DNA of 64,000 nt from assembly GCA_947626785.1 (NCBI GenBank), contig CANQTO010000004.1, positions 22,527 through 86,526 on the forward strand, in the 5' to 3' direction. This DNA is from an uncultured Oscillospiraceae bacterium (GTDB lineage: Bacteria > Bacillota > Clostridia > Oscillospirales > Oscillospiraceae). The position numbers were made by a program, and so were the translations under genes. How positions within the stretch are numbered: the first letter of the stretch is position 1; every line of letters begins with the position of its first letter. This document shows positions 1 to 7,457 of this stretch, piece by piece. Below the pieces are notes generated by a model. The model saw only the letters and a program-made list of their open reading frames with translations, had not been told where the DNA came from and did not search any database.

Positions 1-1662
1 GAAGAGCTTGCGGGCGGCCAGGATGGTCTCGTCCTCGGTGTCGGCGTAGCCGGTGGCCTCGGCGATCACGGCGTCGTCAAAGCCCGCCTTGCGCAGGTCC
101 TGCCGGGCCAGATACTCCGGGTTGCCGCCCAGCATGATATCCGTGCCGCGGCCGGCCATGTTGGTGGCGATGGTGACGGAGCCCAGCTTGCCCGCCTGGG
201 CCACGATCTCCGCCTCCTGCTCGTGGTACTTGGCGTTCAGGACCGTGTGGGCGATGCCCCGGCGCTTTAAAAGCCCGGACAGATACTCGCTCTTCTCGAT
301 GGACACGGTGCCCACCAGCACCGGCTGGCCCTTCTCGTGGCAGGCGATGATCTGCTCGACGATGGCCTTGTTCTTGGCGTTCTCGGTCTTGTAGATCACG
401 TCCGGGTGGTCCTGGCGGATCACCGGCTTGTTGGTGGGGATCTCGATGATGTCCAGCCGGTAGATGGCCGCGAACTCCTCCGACTCGGTGACGGCGGTGC
501 CGGTCATGCCGGAGAGCTTGTGGTACAGGCGGAAGTAGTTCTGGAAGGTGATGGTGGCCAGGGTCTTGTTCTCCTTCTGGACATCCACATGCTCCTTGGC
601 CTCGATGGCCTGGTGCAGGCCCTCGGAATAGCGCCGGCCCAGCATCAGGCGGCCGGTGAACTCGTCGACGATGATGATCTCCCCGTCCTTGACGATGTAG
701 TCGATATCCCGCTTCATGATGCCGTGGGCCTTCAGGGCCTGGTTGATATGGTGGCTCAGGGTGGCGTTCTCGATGTCGGCCAGGTTCTCCAGGCCGAAGG
801 CCTTCTCGGCCTTGGCGATGCCCCGGGCGGTGAGGGTGGCGGTCCGGGCCTTCTCGTCCACCACATAGTCCGCGTCCAGGTCCTCGCTCTCCTCCTCCTT
901 CTCGTCGATGGAGGCGTAGACCTGCTTCTTCAGCCGCACCACGAAATCGTCCGCCTGCCGGTACAGGTCCGTGCTCTCATCCCCCTGGCCGGAGATGATC
1001 AGCGGCGTCCGGGCCTCGTCGATGAGGATGGAGTCCACCTCGTCCACGATGGCAAAGGGGTGGCCCCGCTGGACCATCTGCTCCCGATACAGAGCCATGT
1101 TGTCCCGCAGGTAGTCAAAGCCCATCTCGTTGTTGGTGCCGTAGGTGATGTCGCAGGCGTAGGCGGCCCGGCGCTCGGCGGAGCTCAGCCCGTGGACGAT
1201 CAGGCCCACGCTCAGGCCCATGAAGCGGTGGACCTTGCCCATCCACTCGCTGTCGCGGCGGGCCAGATAGTCGTTCACCGTCACGATATGTACGCCCTCG
1301 CCGGTGAGGGCGTTCAGATAAGCCGGCAGCACGGCCACCAGGGTCTTGCCTTCGCCGGTCTTCATCTCGGCGATACGGCCCTGGTGCAGGACGATGCCGC
1401 CTATGAGCTGCACCCGGAAGGGCTTCATGCCCAGCACCCGCCAGGCGGCCTCCCGCACGGCGGCGAAGGCCTCGGGCAGCAGATCGTCCAGGTCCTCGCC
1501 CTGGGCCAGCCGCTCCTTGAATTCCCCGGTCTTGGCCCGGAGCTCCTCGTCGCTCAGGGCGGCGAAGGCGGGCTCCAGCTTTTCGATCTTGTCCGCGACC
1601 GGCGTGATCCGCTTCAGCTCCCGGTCCGAGTAACTGCCGAATAATTTTTCAAGAAATCCCAT
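1..1662 (-). CDS. secA: SecA preprotein translocase ATPase, partial (C-terminus beyond window)
   Basis: This is the motor ATPase that pushes unfolded preproteins through SecYEG at the membrane. The 554 visible residues start MGFLEKLFG and contain the nucleotide-binding loop GEGKT near residues 103-107, the helicase-type motif [14 protein letters not shown] around residue 210, the preprotein cross-linking region, and the second nucleotide-binding-domain motif [14 protein letters not shown]. The family is usually 800-950 residues, so the helical wing and C-terminal tail lie left of base 1. The start is fixed by a GAAGGAAAGG ribosome binding site just upstream of the ATG at 1662. The gene runs leftward, away from the toxin-antitoxin-like locus. 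I see no oddity in the visible part. Confidence 0.97.
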   Translation of the reverse strand, partial: MGFLEKLFGSYSDRELKRITPVADKIEKLEPAFAALSDEELRAKTGEFKERLAQGEDLDDLLPEAFAAVREAAWRVLGMKPFRVQLIGGIVLHQGRIAEMKTGEGKTLVAVLPAYLNALTGEGVHIVTVNDYLARRDSEWMGKVHRFMGLSVGLIVHGLSSAERRAAYACDITYGTNNEMGFDYLRDNMALYREQMVQRGHPFAIVDEVDSILIDEARTPLIISGQGDESTDLYRQADDFVVRLKKQVYASIDEKEEESEDLDADYVVDEKARTATLTARGIAKAEKAFGLENLADIENATLSHHINQALKAHGIMKRDIDYIVKDGEIIIVDEFTGRLMLGRRYSEGLHQAIEAKEHVDVQKENKTLATITFQNYFRLYHKLSGMTGTAVTESEEFAAIYRLDIIEIPTNKPVIRQDHPDVIYKTENAKNKAIVEQIIACHEKGQPVLVGTVSIEKSEYLSGLLKRRGIAHTVLNAKYHEQEAEIVAQAGKLGSVTIATNMAGRGTDIMLGGNPEYLARQDLRKAGFDDAVIAEATGYADTEDETILAARKLF

Positions 1663-1773
1663 GCTCTTTTGCCTTTCCTTCTGTGGAGATAGTCATACAG
1701 TGTGTAGTGTACCACAAAATTATGAAGAAAAAAAGTAGATACGGAGCAAATTCCGCTTTTTCTCCGAAAGATG

Positions 1774-1800
1774 AAGAGGCCGGGAGTTTCCCAGCCTCTT
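1774..1800. other. Nested hairpin between secA and the small-ORF locus
   Basis: AAGAGGC and GCCTCTT pair around an inner GGGA/TCCC stem with a 3-base loop. No good U-tract follows on either strand, so a terminator is possible but not shown. Its right arm overlaps the -35 box of the small-ORF promoter. Confidence 0.4.
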
Positions 1801-1827
1801 GCAATCTGGCAAAGCGCGTGGTATTCT
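1799..1827 (+). promoter_or_regulatory. Promoter of the small hydrophobic ORF
   Basis: A -35 box TTGCAA (1799-1804) is separated by 17 bp from a -10 box TATTCT (1822-1827). Transcription would start near 1833, which is exactly the first base of the 5' pairing arm described for the transcript. Confidence 0.6.
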
Positions 1828-1832
1828 GTCAT

Positions 1833-2036
1833 AGGGCACTGCAACACAACGGCAGGCGGTTAGTCACACCTCTGTAAAGGAGGTGAGGCATTATGCCAAT
1901 CACATTGACGTTACATATCTGTGGATATACCATAACGCTGACTGTGAAAAGGACGACCCGCCACCCTGGCCGGTGACGGGTCTGACTATTGTCTGACTTA
2001 AATCTCCAGGGCTAACCGCTTGCGCAGTGCCCTTTT
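1833..2036 (+). ncRNA. Structured mRNA of a candidate type I toxin (5'-3' long-range pairing)
   Basis: The predicted transcript begins AGGGCACTGC (1833-1842), which is perfectly complementary to GCAGTGCCCT (2024-2033) at its 3' end. A second pair, GCGGTTAG (1856-1863) with CTAACCGC (2012-2019), extends the closing helix to 18 bp. Between them CACCTC (1867-1872) can pair with GAGGTG (1880-1885) and hide the Shine-Dalgarno sequence. A third hairpin at 1955-1982 covers the stop codon. The 3' arm runs into CCCTTTTAT, a short U-tract. These pairings are seen in the sequence; the functional reading is inference. Confidence 0.6.
1893..1976 (+). CDS. 27-residue hydrophobic peptide with basic tail, candidate type I toxin
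   Basis: The ORF starts MPITLTLHICGY, continues with a second hydrophobic stretch ITLTV, and ends with a basic tail KRTTRHPGR before TGA. The Shine-Dalgarno sequence AAAGGAGGTGA (1876-1886) is a nearly perfect complement of the 16S rRNA 3' end, 9 bases from the ATG, yet lies inside a hairpin. An antisense promoter faces it from the right. A short hydrophobic segment plus cationic end fits membrane-acting type I toxins, but the peptide does not match Fst, TxpA, BsrG, Hok, Ldr or Ibs as I know them. It is shorter than most membrane-spanning toxins, and its beta-branched residues suggest a strand-like structure. It could instead be a leader peptide. Confidence 0.6.
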   Translation: MPITLTLHICGYTITLTVKRTTRHPGR

Positions 2037-2038
2037 AT
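1947..2038 (-). ncRNA. Candidate antisense antitoxin RNA, about 90 nt
   Basis: Transcription from the minus-strand consensus promoter would start near 2038 and run leftward across the 3' end of the small-ORF mRNA. The RNA would end at the GACCCG...CGGGTC hairpin (1955-1982), which is followed on this strand by GTCCTTTT. The RNA would be fully complementary to the 3' long-range pairing arm, the stop codon and the last codons of the ORF. Overlap at the 3' ends is the layout known for TxpA/RatA and BsrG/SR4 in Bacillus. Expression is not shown by sequence alone. Confidence 0.5.
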
Positions 2039-2044
2039 ATTTTC

Positions 2045-2073
2045 ATTATAGACCGTGACAGCTGGTCTGTCAA
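2045..2073 (-). promoter_or_regulatory. Perfect consensus promoter for the antisense RNA
   Basis: On the minus strand TTGACA (2073-2068) and TATAAT (2050-2045) are both perfect consensus hexamers with 17 bp between them. No protein-coding gene lies downstream on that strand until secA at 1662, so the promoter fits a short RNA. It should be stronger than the facing promoter, as expected for an antitoxin made in excess. Confidence 0.65.
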
Positions 2074-2119
2074 CGGTTTTTCTTATTGTTTCCTCCCGTC
2101 CGCTTTTTCTTCTTCCCGG

Positions 2120-2148
2120 TGGACAAGCCGGGGACCTTGTGGTACAAT
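2120..2148 (+). promoter_or_regulatory. Promoter of the DUF1846-gluQ operon
   Basis: TGGACA (2120-2125), 17 bp, TACAAT (2143-2148): one mismatch to consensus in each hexamer. The start codon of the first gene is at 2185. Confidence 0.6.
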
Positions 2149-2184
2149 GTGCGGGATAAAGAGAACAGTGGAGGATACGTGCCT

Positions 2185-3672
2185 ATGGACCGCCTCGGTT
2201 TTGACAACGAACAATATGTGAAGCTCCAATCCCAGAATATCCGCGACCGGATCTCTAAATTCGGCGGCAAGCTGTACCTGGAGTTCGGCGGCAAGCTCTT
2301 TGACGATTTCCACGCCTCCCGGGTGCTCCCCGGCTTCGCGCCGGACAGCAAGGTGAAGATGCTGCTGGAGATGAAGGACGAGGCGGAGATCGTCATCGCC
2401 ATCTCGGCCGACGACATCGAGCGCAGCAAGCGCCGGGGCGACCTGGGCATCACCTATGACGAGGACTGCCTGCGCCTGATCGACGCCTTCCGGGGCATCG
2501 GCCTGTTCATCGGCAGCGTGGTCATCACCCATTACCGGGGCCAGGCCGTAGCCGGGCAGTTCCAGAAGTGGCTGGAGAGCCTGGGCATCCGGGTCTACCG
2601 GCACTACATCATCCCCGACTACCCCTCCAACGTGCCCCTCATCGTCTCTGAGGAGGGCTTCGGGAAAAACGACTACATAGAGACCCAGCGGAGCCTGGTG
2701 GTGGTCACCGCCCCCGGCCCCGGCAGCGGCAAGATGGCCACCTGCCTGAGCCAGCTCTACCACGAGCACAAGCGGGGCGTCAGCGCGGGTTACGCCAAGT
2801 TCGAGACCTTCCCCATCTGGAATCTGCCTTTGAAGCACCCGGTGAACCTGGCCTACGAGGCCGCCACGGCGGACCTGGACGACGTGAACATGATCGACCC
2901 CTTCCACCTGGAGGCCTACGGCCAGACCACCGTCAACTATAACCGGGACGTGGAGATCTTCCCCGTGCTGGAGGCCATGTTCCGGCGCATCTACGGCGAG
3001 AGCCCCTACAAGAGCCCCACGGACATGGGGGTCAACATGGCGGGCTTCTGCATCGTGGACGACGAGGCCTGCCGGGCCGCCTCCCGGCAGGAGATCATCC
3101 GGCGCTACTACGCCGCCGCGTGCAGCGTCCGGCAGGGCCTGTCCGACGCGGCGGAGCTGAGGCGCATCGAGCTGCTGATGAACTCCATGGACATCGGGCC
3201 CGAGGACCGGCCCGTGGTGGCCGCCGCCCTGAAGAGGGCGGAGGAGACAGAGAACCCGGCCGTGGCCATCGAGCTGCACGACGGGCGCATCATCACCGGC
3301 AAGACCAGCTCCCTGCTGGGGGCCTCCTCGGCCTGCCTGATGAACGCCCTGAAGGCCCTGGCCGGCATCGACAAGAAGCTGCTGCTCATCACCCCCAACA
3401 TCATCCAGCCCATCCAGCACCTGAAGGTGGAGCACCTGGGCAACCGGAACCCCCGCCTGCACACCGACGAGCTGCTGATCGCCCTGTCCATCTGCGCCGT
3501 GACCAACCCCATGGCGGGCTACGCCATCGACCAGCTGGACAAGCTCCGGGGCTGCGAGGCCCACTCCTCCGTCATCCTCTCCCACGTGGACGCAGAGCTG
3601 TTCAAGAAGCTGGGGGTCAACATCTCCTTTGAGCCCCGCTACCAGGCCAAGAAGCTCTTCCACAAGAAATGA
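2185..3672 (+). CDS. DUF1846 family protein
   Basis: This 495-residue protein is full length for DUF1846, a family common in Firmicutes whose structure is known but whose reaction is not settled. A glycine-rich APGPGSGKM segment (residues 176-184) resembles a nucleotide-binding loop. Conserved stretches include GFDNEQY at the N-terminus and NPAVAIELHDGRIITGK late in the chain. The ATG at 2185 is chosen because GTGGAGG lies upstream; the frame is open further left but without a ribosome binding site. Its stop overlaps the gluQ start in ATGA, so the two are translationally coupled. A role linked to nucleotide or tRNA metabolism would be guesswork. Confidence 0.9.
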   Translation: MDRLGFDNEQYVKLQSQNIRDRISKFGGKLYLEFGGKLFDDFHASRVLPGFAPDSKVKMLLEMKDEAEIVIAISADDIERSKRRGDLGITYDEDCLRLIDAFRGIGLFIGSVVITHYRGQAVAGQFQKWLESLGIRVYRHYIIPDYPSNVPLIVSEEGFGKNDYIETQRSLVVVTAPGPGSGKMATCLSQLYHEHKRGVSAGYAKFETFPIWNLPLKHPVNLAYEAATADLDDVNMIDPFHLEAYGQTTVNYNRDVEIFPVLEAMFRRIYGESPYKSPTDMGVNMAGFCIVDDEACRAASRQEIIRRYYAAACSVRQGLSDAAELRRIELLMNSMDIGPEDRPVVAAALKRAEETENPAVAIELHDGRIITGKTSSLLGASSACLMNALKALAGIDKKLLLITPNIIQPIQHLKVEHLGNRNPRLHTDELLIALSICAVTNPMAGYAIDQLDKLRGCEAHSSVILSHVDAELFKKLGVNISFEPRYQAKKLFHKK

Positions 3673-4607
3673 GCGCCGTCGTGGGGCGCTTTGCGCCCAG
3701 CCCCTCGGGCTATCTGCATCTGGGCAACCTCTTGGCCCTGCTCCTGGCCTGGCTGGACGGCCGCGCCCTGGGCGGGAAAATGATCCTGCGCATGGAGGAT
3801 CTGGACCCGGTCCGCACCAGCCCGGCCTACGCCGCCGCCATCGCGGAGGACCTGCGCTGGCTGGGGCTGGACTGGGACGAGGGCTACCCCGACCCGGCCT
3901 TCAGCCAGAGCACCCGGACAGCCCTCTACGCCGCCGCCTTTGCCGAACTGGAGAAGCGGGGCCTGGTCTACCCCTGCTGGTGCAGCCGGGCCCAGCGCCT
4001 GGCGGCGGCCAGCGCGCCCCATCCCGGCGAGGCGGTCCACGACCCCCGCTGCCCCTGCGCCCGGCTCAGCCGGAAGGAGCGCCTGGCCCGGGAGGCCTCC
4101 GGCCGCGCCCCCGCCTGGAAGCTGCGGGTGCCGGACCTGGAAGTCAGCGTGGAGGACGTCCACTACGGGACCTATACCCAGGACCTGGCCCGGGAGGGCG
4201 GGGACTTCATCATCCGCCGGGCAGACGGGGTCTACGCCTACCAGCTGGCCGTCAGCGTGGACGACATGCTCATGGGCGTCACCCGGGTGGTCCGGGGCCG
4301 GGACCTGCTGAGCTCCGCCCCCAGGCAGCGCTGGCTGATCGAGACCCTGGGCGGGACGGCGCCCGTCTACGCCCATCTGCCCCTGCTCATCTCCGACAGC
4401 GGCAAGCTCTCCAAGCGCCTGGGCAGTCTGAGCACCCAAGCCCTCCGGCAGGAGCTGAGCCCCCAGGCCCTGACGGGCCGCCTGGCGAAGCTCTGCGGCC
4501 TGACGGAGACGGAGGAGCCCCTCTCTCCCAAGGAGCTGCTGCCCCTCTTCGGCTGGTCCCGTGTCCGCCTGGAGGACATCCCGATGGATAAGGATATGGA
4601 AATCTAA
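3669..4607 (+). CDS. gluQ: Glutamyl-Q tRNA(Asp) synthetase
   Basis: GluQ (YadB) activates glutamate and attaches it to the queuosine base at the wobble position of tRNA-Asp, not to the tRNA 3' end. At 312 residues it has the length of this truncated GluRS paralogue and lacks an anticodon-binding domain. The HIGH-type motif reads HLGN (residues 17-20), the zinc site is made of CWC around residue 104 plus a CPC further on, and the KMSKS-type motif is KLSKR near residue 247. It starts inside the last codon of the DUF1846 gene (ATGA overlap) and ends at a strong terminator. Activity depends on queuosine-modified tRNA; queuosine genes are not in this window. Confidence 0.93.
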   Translation: MSAVVGRFAPSPSGYLHLGNLLALLLAWLDGRALGGKMILRMEDLDPVRTSPAYAAAIAEDLRWLGLDWDEGYPDPAFSQSTRTALYAAAFAELEKRGLVYPCWCSRAQRLAAASAPHPGEAVHDPRCPCARLSRKERLAREASGRAPAWKLRVPDLEVSVEDVHYGTYTQDLAREGGDFIIRRADGVYAYQLAVSVDDMLMGVTRVVRGRDLLSSAPRQRWLIETLGGTAPVYAHLPLLISDSGKLSKRLGSLSTQALRQELSPQALTGRLAKLCGLTETEEPLSPKELLPLFGWSRVRLEDIPMDKDMEI

Positions 4608-4640
4608 AAGCCTCCCGAAATGGGAGGCTTTGGCGTTTTT
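4608..4640. terminator. Bidirectional terminator after gluQ
   Basis: AAGCCTCCC pairs with GGGAGGCTT around GAAAT, followed by TTTGGCGTTTTT on the plus strand and an A-rich flank that becomes a U-tract on the minus strand. It serves gluQ and the converging gene that stops at 4639. Confidence 0.75.
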
Positions 4641-5424
4641 ATTCGGTTTTTGCCGTCTGCTCCGGCCGCAGCTTGCGGCAATACTGGGTACAGAGCTTGT
4701 CGGTACAGGCGGAGCACTTGAGCGCCTCGTTGGAGTGCTCCCAGAAGCGCTCCGGGTAGAGCATCACGCACAGCTCCCACACCAGCCAGACCGCGATGGC
4801 CATCAGCAGCAGCGAGCGGGCGAAAAAGCTGTCGATAAACATCATGGGCGTAAACATCATCAGGTGGTCCCAGTTGAAGATGCGGCAGGTGGTGCAGCAG
4901 CGGTTTTTCAAGATCAGACGGAAGGGGCACCAGATCAGCACACAGATCAGGTCGCAGACATAGAACAGGGCGCTGATCATAAACAGGGCCTTCTCATCCA
5001 GGACCCTTACATGGTACAGCAGGCCGAGAACTGCCAGCAGCAGCGCCCAGAGGATCATCACCCGGTAGGCGGCCTTGGTGGTGGTGATCACATAGTCCCG
5101 CAGGGCCTGGGAGTTGATCTTCTCCCGGATAGGCCGGAAGCGGAGCTGGAAGTGCTTCTGGGAGCCCAGGGGGATGTGCTCCTTCACCGGGATCAGCTGG
5201 AAGAGCATGTCGATCATCCAGATGAGCCACAGCAGATGCAAAGCGGAGAAGCCCCGGAAGAACTCCCCGGGATAGATGGGCCGCAGCAGCTCCGGCCTGA
5301 GCAGCCAGACCAGGACCAGCAGGACCAGGATCAGGCAACGCCCCACCAGCCGGGCGATATAGGCCCGCCGCAGCTTGGAAACCGGCGCTTTTTCCACTTT
5401 ACATGCCTCTCTCTTCGCGGCCAT
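4639..5424 (-). CDS. Polytopic membrane protein with cysteine-rich C-terminal cluster, unknown function
   Basis: The 261-residue protein has about six hydrophobic segments: around residues 25-42, 62-78, 120-138, 146-165, and two after 190. Two cysteine clusters stand out. One is CCTTC in a cytosol-sized loop; the other is CSACTDKLCTQYC near the C-terminus, a spacing that could bind a metal or iron-sulfur centre. I do not recognise the family. It has its own promoter (5462-5489) and stops within the shared terminator, so it is probably monocistronic. The ATG at 5424 follows a GGGGAGAG ribosome binding site. A heme, quinone or metal redox role is possible but unproven. Confidence 0.75.
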   Translation of the reverse strand: MAAKREACKVEKAPVSKLRRAYIARLVGRCLILVLLVLVWLLRPELLRPIYPGEFFRGFSALHLLWLIWMIDMLFQLIPVKEHIPLGSQKHFQLRFRPIREKINSQALRDYVITTTKAAYRVMILWALLLAVLGLLYHVRVLDEKALFMISALFYVCDLICVLIWCPFRLILKNRCCTTCRIFNWDHLMMFTPMMFIDSFFARSLLLMAIAVWLVWELCVMLYPERFWEHSNEALKCSACTDKLCTQYCRKLRPEQTAKTE

Positions 5425-5461
5425 GGTCTCTCCCCTTCTCTTTTACACTATTAATAGGAAC

Positions 5462-5489
5462 ATTATACTACAAAGCGGGGCAAAGTCAA
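5462..5489 (-). promoter_or_regulatory. Promoter of the cysteine-rich membrane protein gene
   Basis: On the minus strand TTGACT (5489-5484), 16 bp, TATAAT (5467-5462). Confidence 0.6.
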
Positions 5490-5501
5490 AGAGTATTCCG
5501 T

Positions 5502-5532
5502 GAAAAACCACCGCCCTGAAAAACCACCGCCC
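5502..5532. repeat. Short tandem duplication, 15-bp unit twice
   Basis: GAAAAACCACCGCCC occurs at 5502-5516 and again at 5518-5532, one base apart, in the gap between the cysteine-rich protein gene and degV. Confidence 0.7.
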
Positions 5533-5570
5533 GGCCTCTGTACTGTTTAACTTCGGTAAACGAAAGACGA

Positions 5571-5601
5571 GCCTCCTCCACGATTTGCGGAGGAGGCCGT
5601 T
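5571..5601 (-). terminator. Hairpin downstream of the DegV gene
   Basis: GCCTCCTCC and GGAGGAGGC form a 9-bp stem just after the stop of the minus-strand gene. The following T-rich stretch is weak. Confidence 0.5.
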
Positions 5602-5611
5602 TCGATCTCCT

Positions 5612-6499
5612 TTAGTCCTTTCTCTCCGCGCCCCAGAAGAACAGGGCCACGGTGCCGGGACCGGTGTGGGCGCCGATGGTGGTGCCGATGCTGTTGATCT
5701 CCACCGGGCCGTTGAGCTTCTTGAAGCGCTCCTCCACCAGGTCCGCCACCTGCCGGGCGTCCTCATAGCAGGCGGACTGGGAGATGTAGCACTTGCCGTC
5801 GTAGTCCAGACCGTCCCGGGCGCAGGCCTCCATCTTGTCCACGATGGTCCGGATGACCTTCTTCTTGGTGCGGATCTTGTACCGGGGGATCAGGCGGCCC
5901 AGGTTATCCATGTTCAGCAGCGGGCAGATGTCCAGCAGCCCGCCGAAGACCGCCGCCGTTTTGGAGATGCGGCCGCCCCGGACGTAGCTGGACAGGTCCG
6001 TGGAGAAGAACCAGTGGTGCAGCTTCAGCCGCTCATCCTCGATCCATTTGGCCAGCTCCGGGGCGCTCAGGCCCTGGTCCCGCATGTCCGCCGCCGTGTC
6101 CATCAGCAGGCCGTAGCCCGAGGAGGCCCCCAGGGAGTCCACCACGTAGACCTTCCGGTCCGGGTAGCGCTCCTGGATGATCAGCGCCGCGTTGCGGGCG
6201 GAGTTGACCGTGCCGGAGATGCCGGAGGACAGGCTGACGTGGACGATGTCCTTCCCCTGTTCGGCAAAGGCGGAAAAGAAGTCCACATACTCGGTGATGT
6301 TCACCTGGGAGGTGGCGGTGTCCGCCCCCTGGGCCATCTGGGCGTAGAACTCGTCAAAGGGCACGGTCTGGCCCAGGTCGTCCGGGTACTCCTTGCCGTT
6401 GAGCTGGTAATGGAAGCAGATATAGGGGATGCCTCTCTTTTCAAAATGCTCCTTGCTCAGATCGGCGGTGGAGCAGCAGCTTAAAACGTAGTCAGCCAT
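5612..6499 (-). CDS. DegV family fatty-acid-binding protein
   Basis: DegV proteins bind a fatty acid between two domains; FakB members of the family present it to the kinase FakA for phosphorylation and entry into phospholipid synthesis. This 295-residue protein has the family's N-terminal CSTADL, the TSQVN motif near residue 63, the SSGISGTVNSA motif near 90 that contacts the carboxylate, and the RGGRIS motif near 170. No fakA is nearby. It has its own promoter. The ATG at 6499 follows AGAAAGGA. Substrate chain length cannot be read from the sequence. Confidence 0.9.
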   Translation of the reverse strand: MADYVLSCCSTADLSKEHFEKRGIPYICFHYQLNGKEYPDDLGQTVPFDEFYAQMAQGADTATSQVNITEYVDFFSAFAEQGKDIVHVSLSSGISGTVNSARNAALIIQERYPDRKVYVVDSLGASSGYGLLMDTAADMRDQGLSAPELAKWIEDERLKLHHWFFSTDLSSYVRGGRISKTAAVFGGLLDICPLLNMDNLGRLIPRYKIRTKKKVIRTIVDKMEACARDGLDYDGKCYISQSACYEDARQVADLVEERFKKLNGPVEINSIGTTIGAHTGPGTVALFFWGAERKD

Positions 6500-6553
6500 G
6501 GAAAAGTCCTTTCTCTGTAAAACAGCGCATATAAAATCAATTGTGATAAACCT

Positions 6554-6582
6554 AAGATAGACGTTCCCTCCTCACATTTCAA
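6554..6582 (-). promoter_or_regulatory. Promoter of the DegV gene
   Basis: Minus-strand TTGAAA (6582-6577), 17 bp, TATCTT (6559-6554). Confidence 0.45.
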
Positions 6583-6616
6583 GCTATTCCGTATTCTACC
6601 GCTCTACCGGCAAAAA

Positions 6617-6648
6617 AGGCGGGCTCTACAAATCGTAGAACCCGCCGG
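6617..6648 (-). terminator. Terminator of the XRE regulator gene
   Basis: On the minus strand GGCGGGTTCTAC pairs with GTAGAGCCCGCC and is followed by TTTTTTGCC, directly after the stop at 6653. Confidence 0.8.
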
Positions 6649-6652
6649 ATGC

Positions 6653-7270
6653 TCAATTTTTTTCTTTTTTTCGAAGGAATTTCGGCTTATGCCGGATATT
6701 ACAGCTCAAAAAGACGATGATCTCCGCCGGGATAGCCATCAGGAAGAGCTGCCAGGGGTTCTCCAGGGGGACCATGAAATAGGCGAACACAAAGAGCGAC
6801 AGCACGAAGACTCCGATCACCAGGGGCAGGTGCTTGGTCCGCTTGAAGGCGCAGATGAGCACCAGGTAGGCAAGCAAGGAGACCGGCAGGGCGATGATGA
6901 AGATCTTCCACCAGAGGATGTCGAACAGCCACAGGGTCACAAAGCCGGTCAGGGCCGCCGTCCAGATGCCGACGATCACGATGGCGATGATGATCCCGGC
7001 GCTGTAGCTCTTCTCCGGCTCCCGGGCAGCCGCCTCCGGGGCCTCCCACTTGTCATGGGCCCGCAGCAGCTCGTCCACCGTCACGCCGAACATCCCGGAC
7101 AGCTGGGTGAGCACATAGGCGTCGGGGATGGCCTCGCCCCGCTCCCATTTGGATATGGATTTGTCCGAATAGTTGAGCGCCGCGCCCAGCTCTGCCTGGG
7201 TGAGCCCTGCGTCGGTGCGCAGCCTGATCAGATTGCTGGCGAAGACCAGCTTGAGTTCTGTAAGATCCAT
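6653..7270 (-). CDS. Membrane-tethered XRE/Cro-type transcription regulator
   Basis: The N-terminal 60 residues form a Cro/CI helix-turn-helix (motif LTQAELGAALNYSDKSISKWE), with the strongly conserved S-K-W-E-R-G signature. After a linker come four hydrophobic segments that would anchor the protein in the membrane, ending in a basic tail. This layout is common in Firmicutes, often with unknown signals sensed by the membrane part. I chose the ATG at 7270 (205 residues): GGAG lies 7 bases upstream, and the predicted transcript would start near 7297, leaving almost no leader for the alternative GTG at 7288. It may regulate itself or the divergent TVP38-type gene. Confidence 0.88.
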   Translation of the reverse strand: MDLTELKLVFASNLIRLRTDAGLTQAELGAALNYSDKSISKWERGEAIPDAYVLTQLSGMFGVTVDELLRAHDKWEAPEAAAREPEKSYSAGIIIAIVIVGIWTAALTGFVTLWLFDILWWKIFIIALPVSLLAYLVLICAFKRTKHLPLVIGVFVLSLFVFAYFMVPLENPWQLFLMAIPAEIIVFLSCNIRHKPKFLRKKEKN

Positions 7271-7302
7271 GGTTCTACTCCGTTTCACATACCCTTCTTG
7301 TT

Positions 7303-7331
7303 ATTTTAGCAGATTTTTCCCGCACTTGCAA
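7303..7331 (-). promoter_or_regulatory. Promoter of the XRE regulator gene
   Basis: Minus-strand TTGCAA (7331-7326), 17 bp, TAAAAT (7308-7303). Confidence 0.55.
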
Positions 7332-7457
7332 GGGCGGAGAAAAACTTGTGGCCAAACTGTAAAAAATCGACAGCCTCCGATTGCGCGGCAGCGGCCCCCG
7401 TGGTAAAGTAAGGGCGTCAACTCTTTTTTGCGGCGCCCCACGCCGCCGAGGCTTGTC

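Noticed and set aside
337..1644. Long open frame on the strand opposite secA
   Set aside because: Its repetitive Val/Gly/Leu/Asp/His composition is the shadow of a GC-rich gene read in antisense, and secA is unmistakable on the other strand. The same applies to many long antisense frames, for example opposite GH31, dctM, uxuB and malQ.
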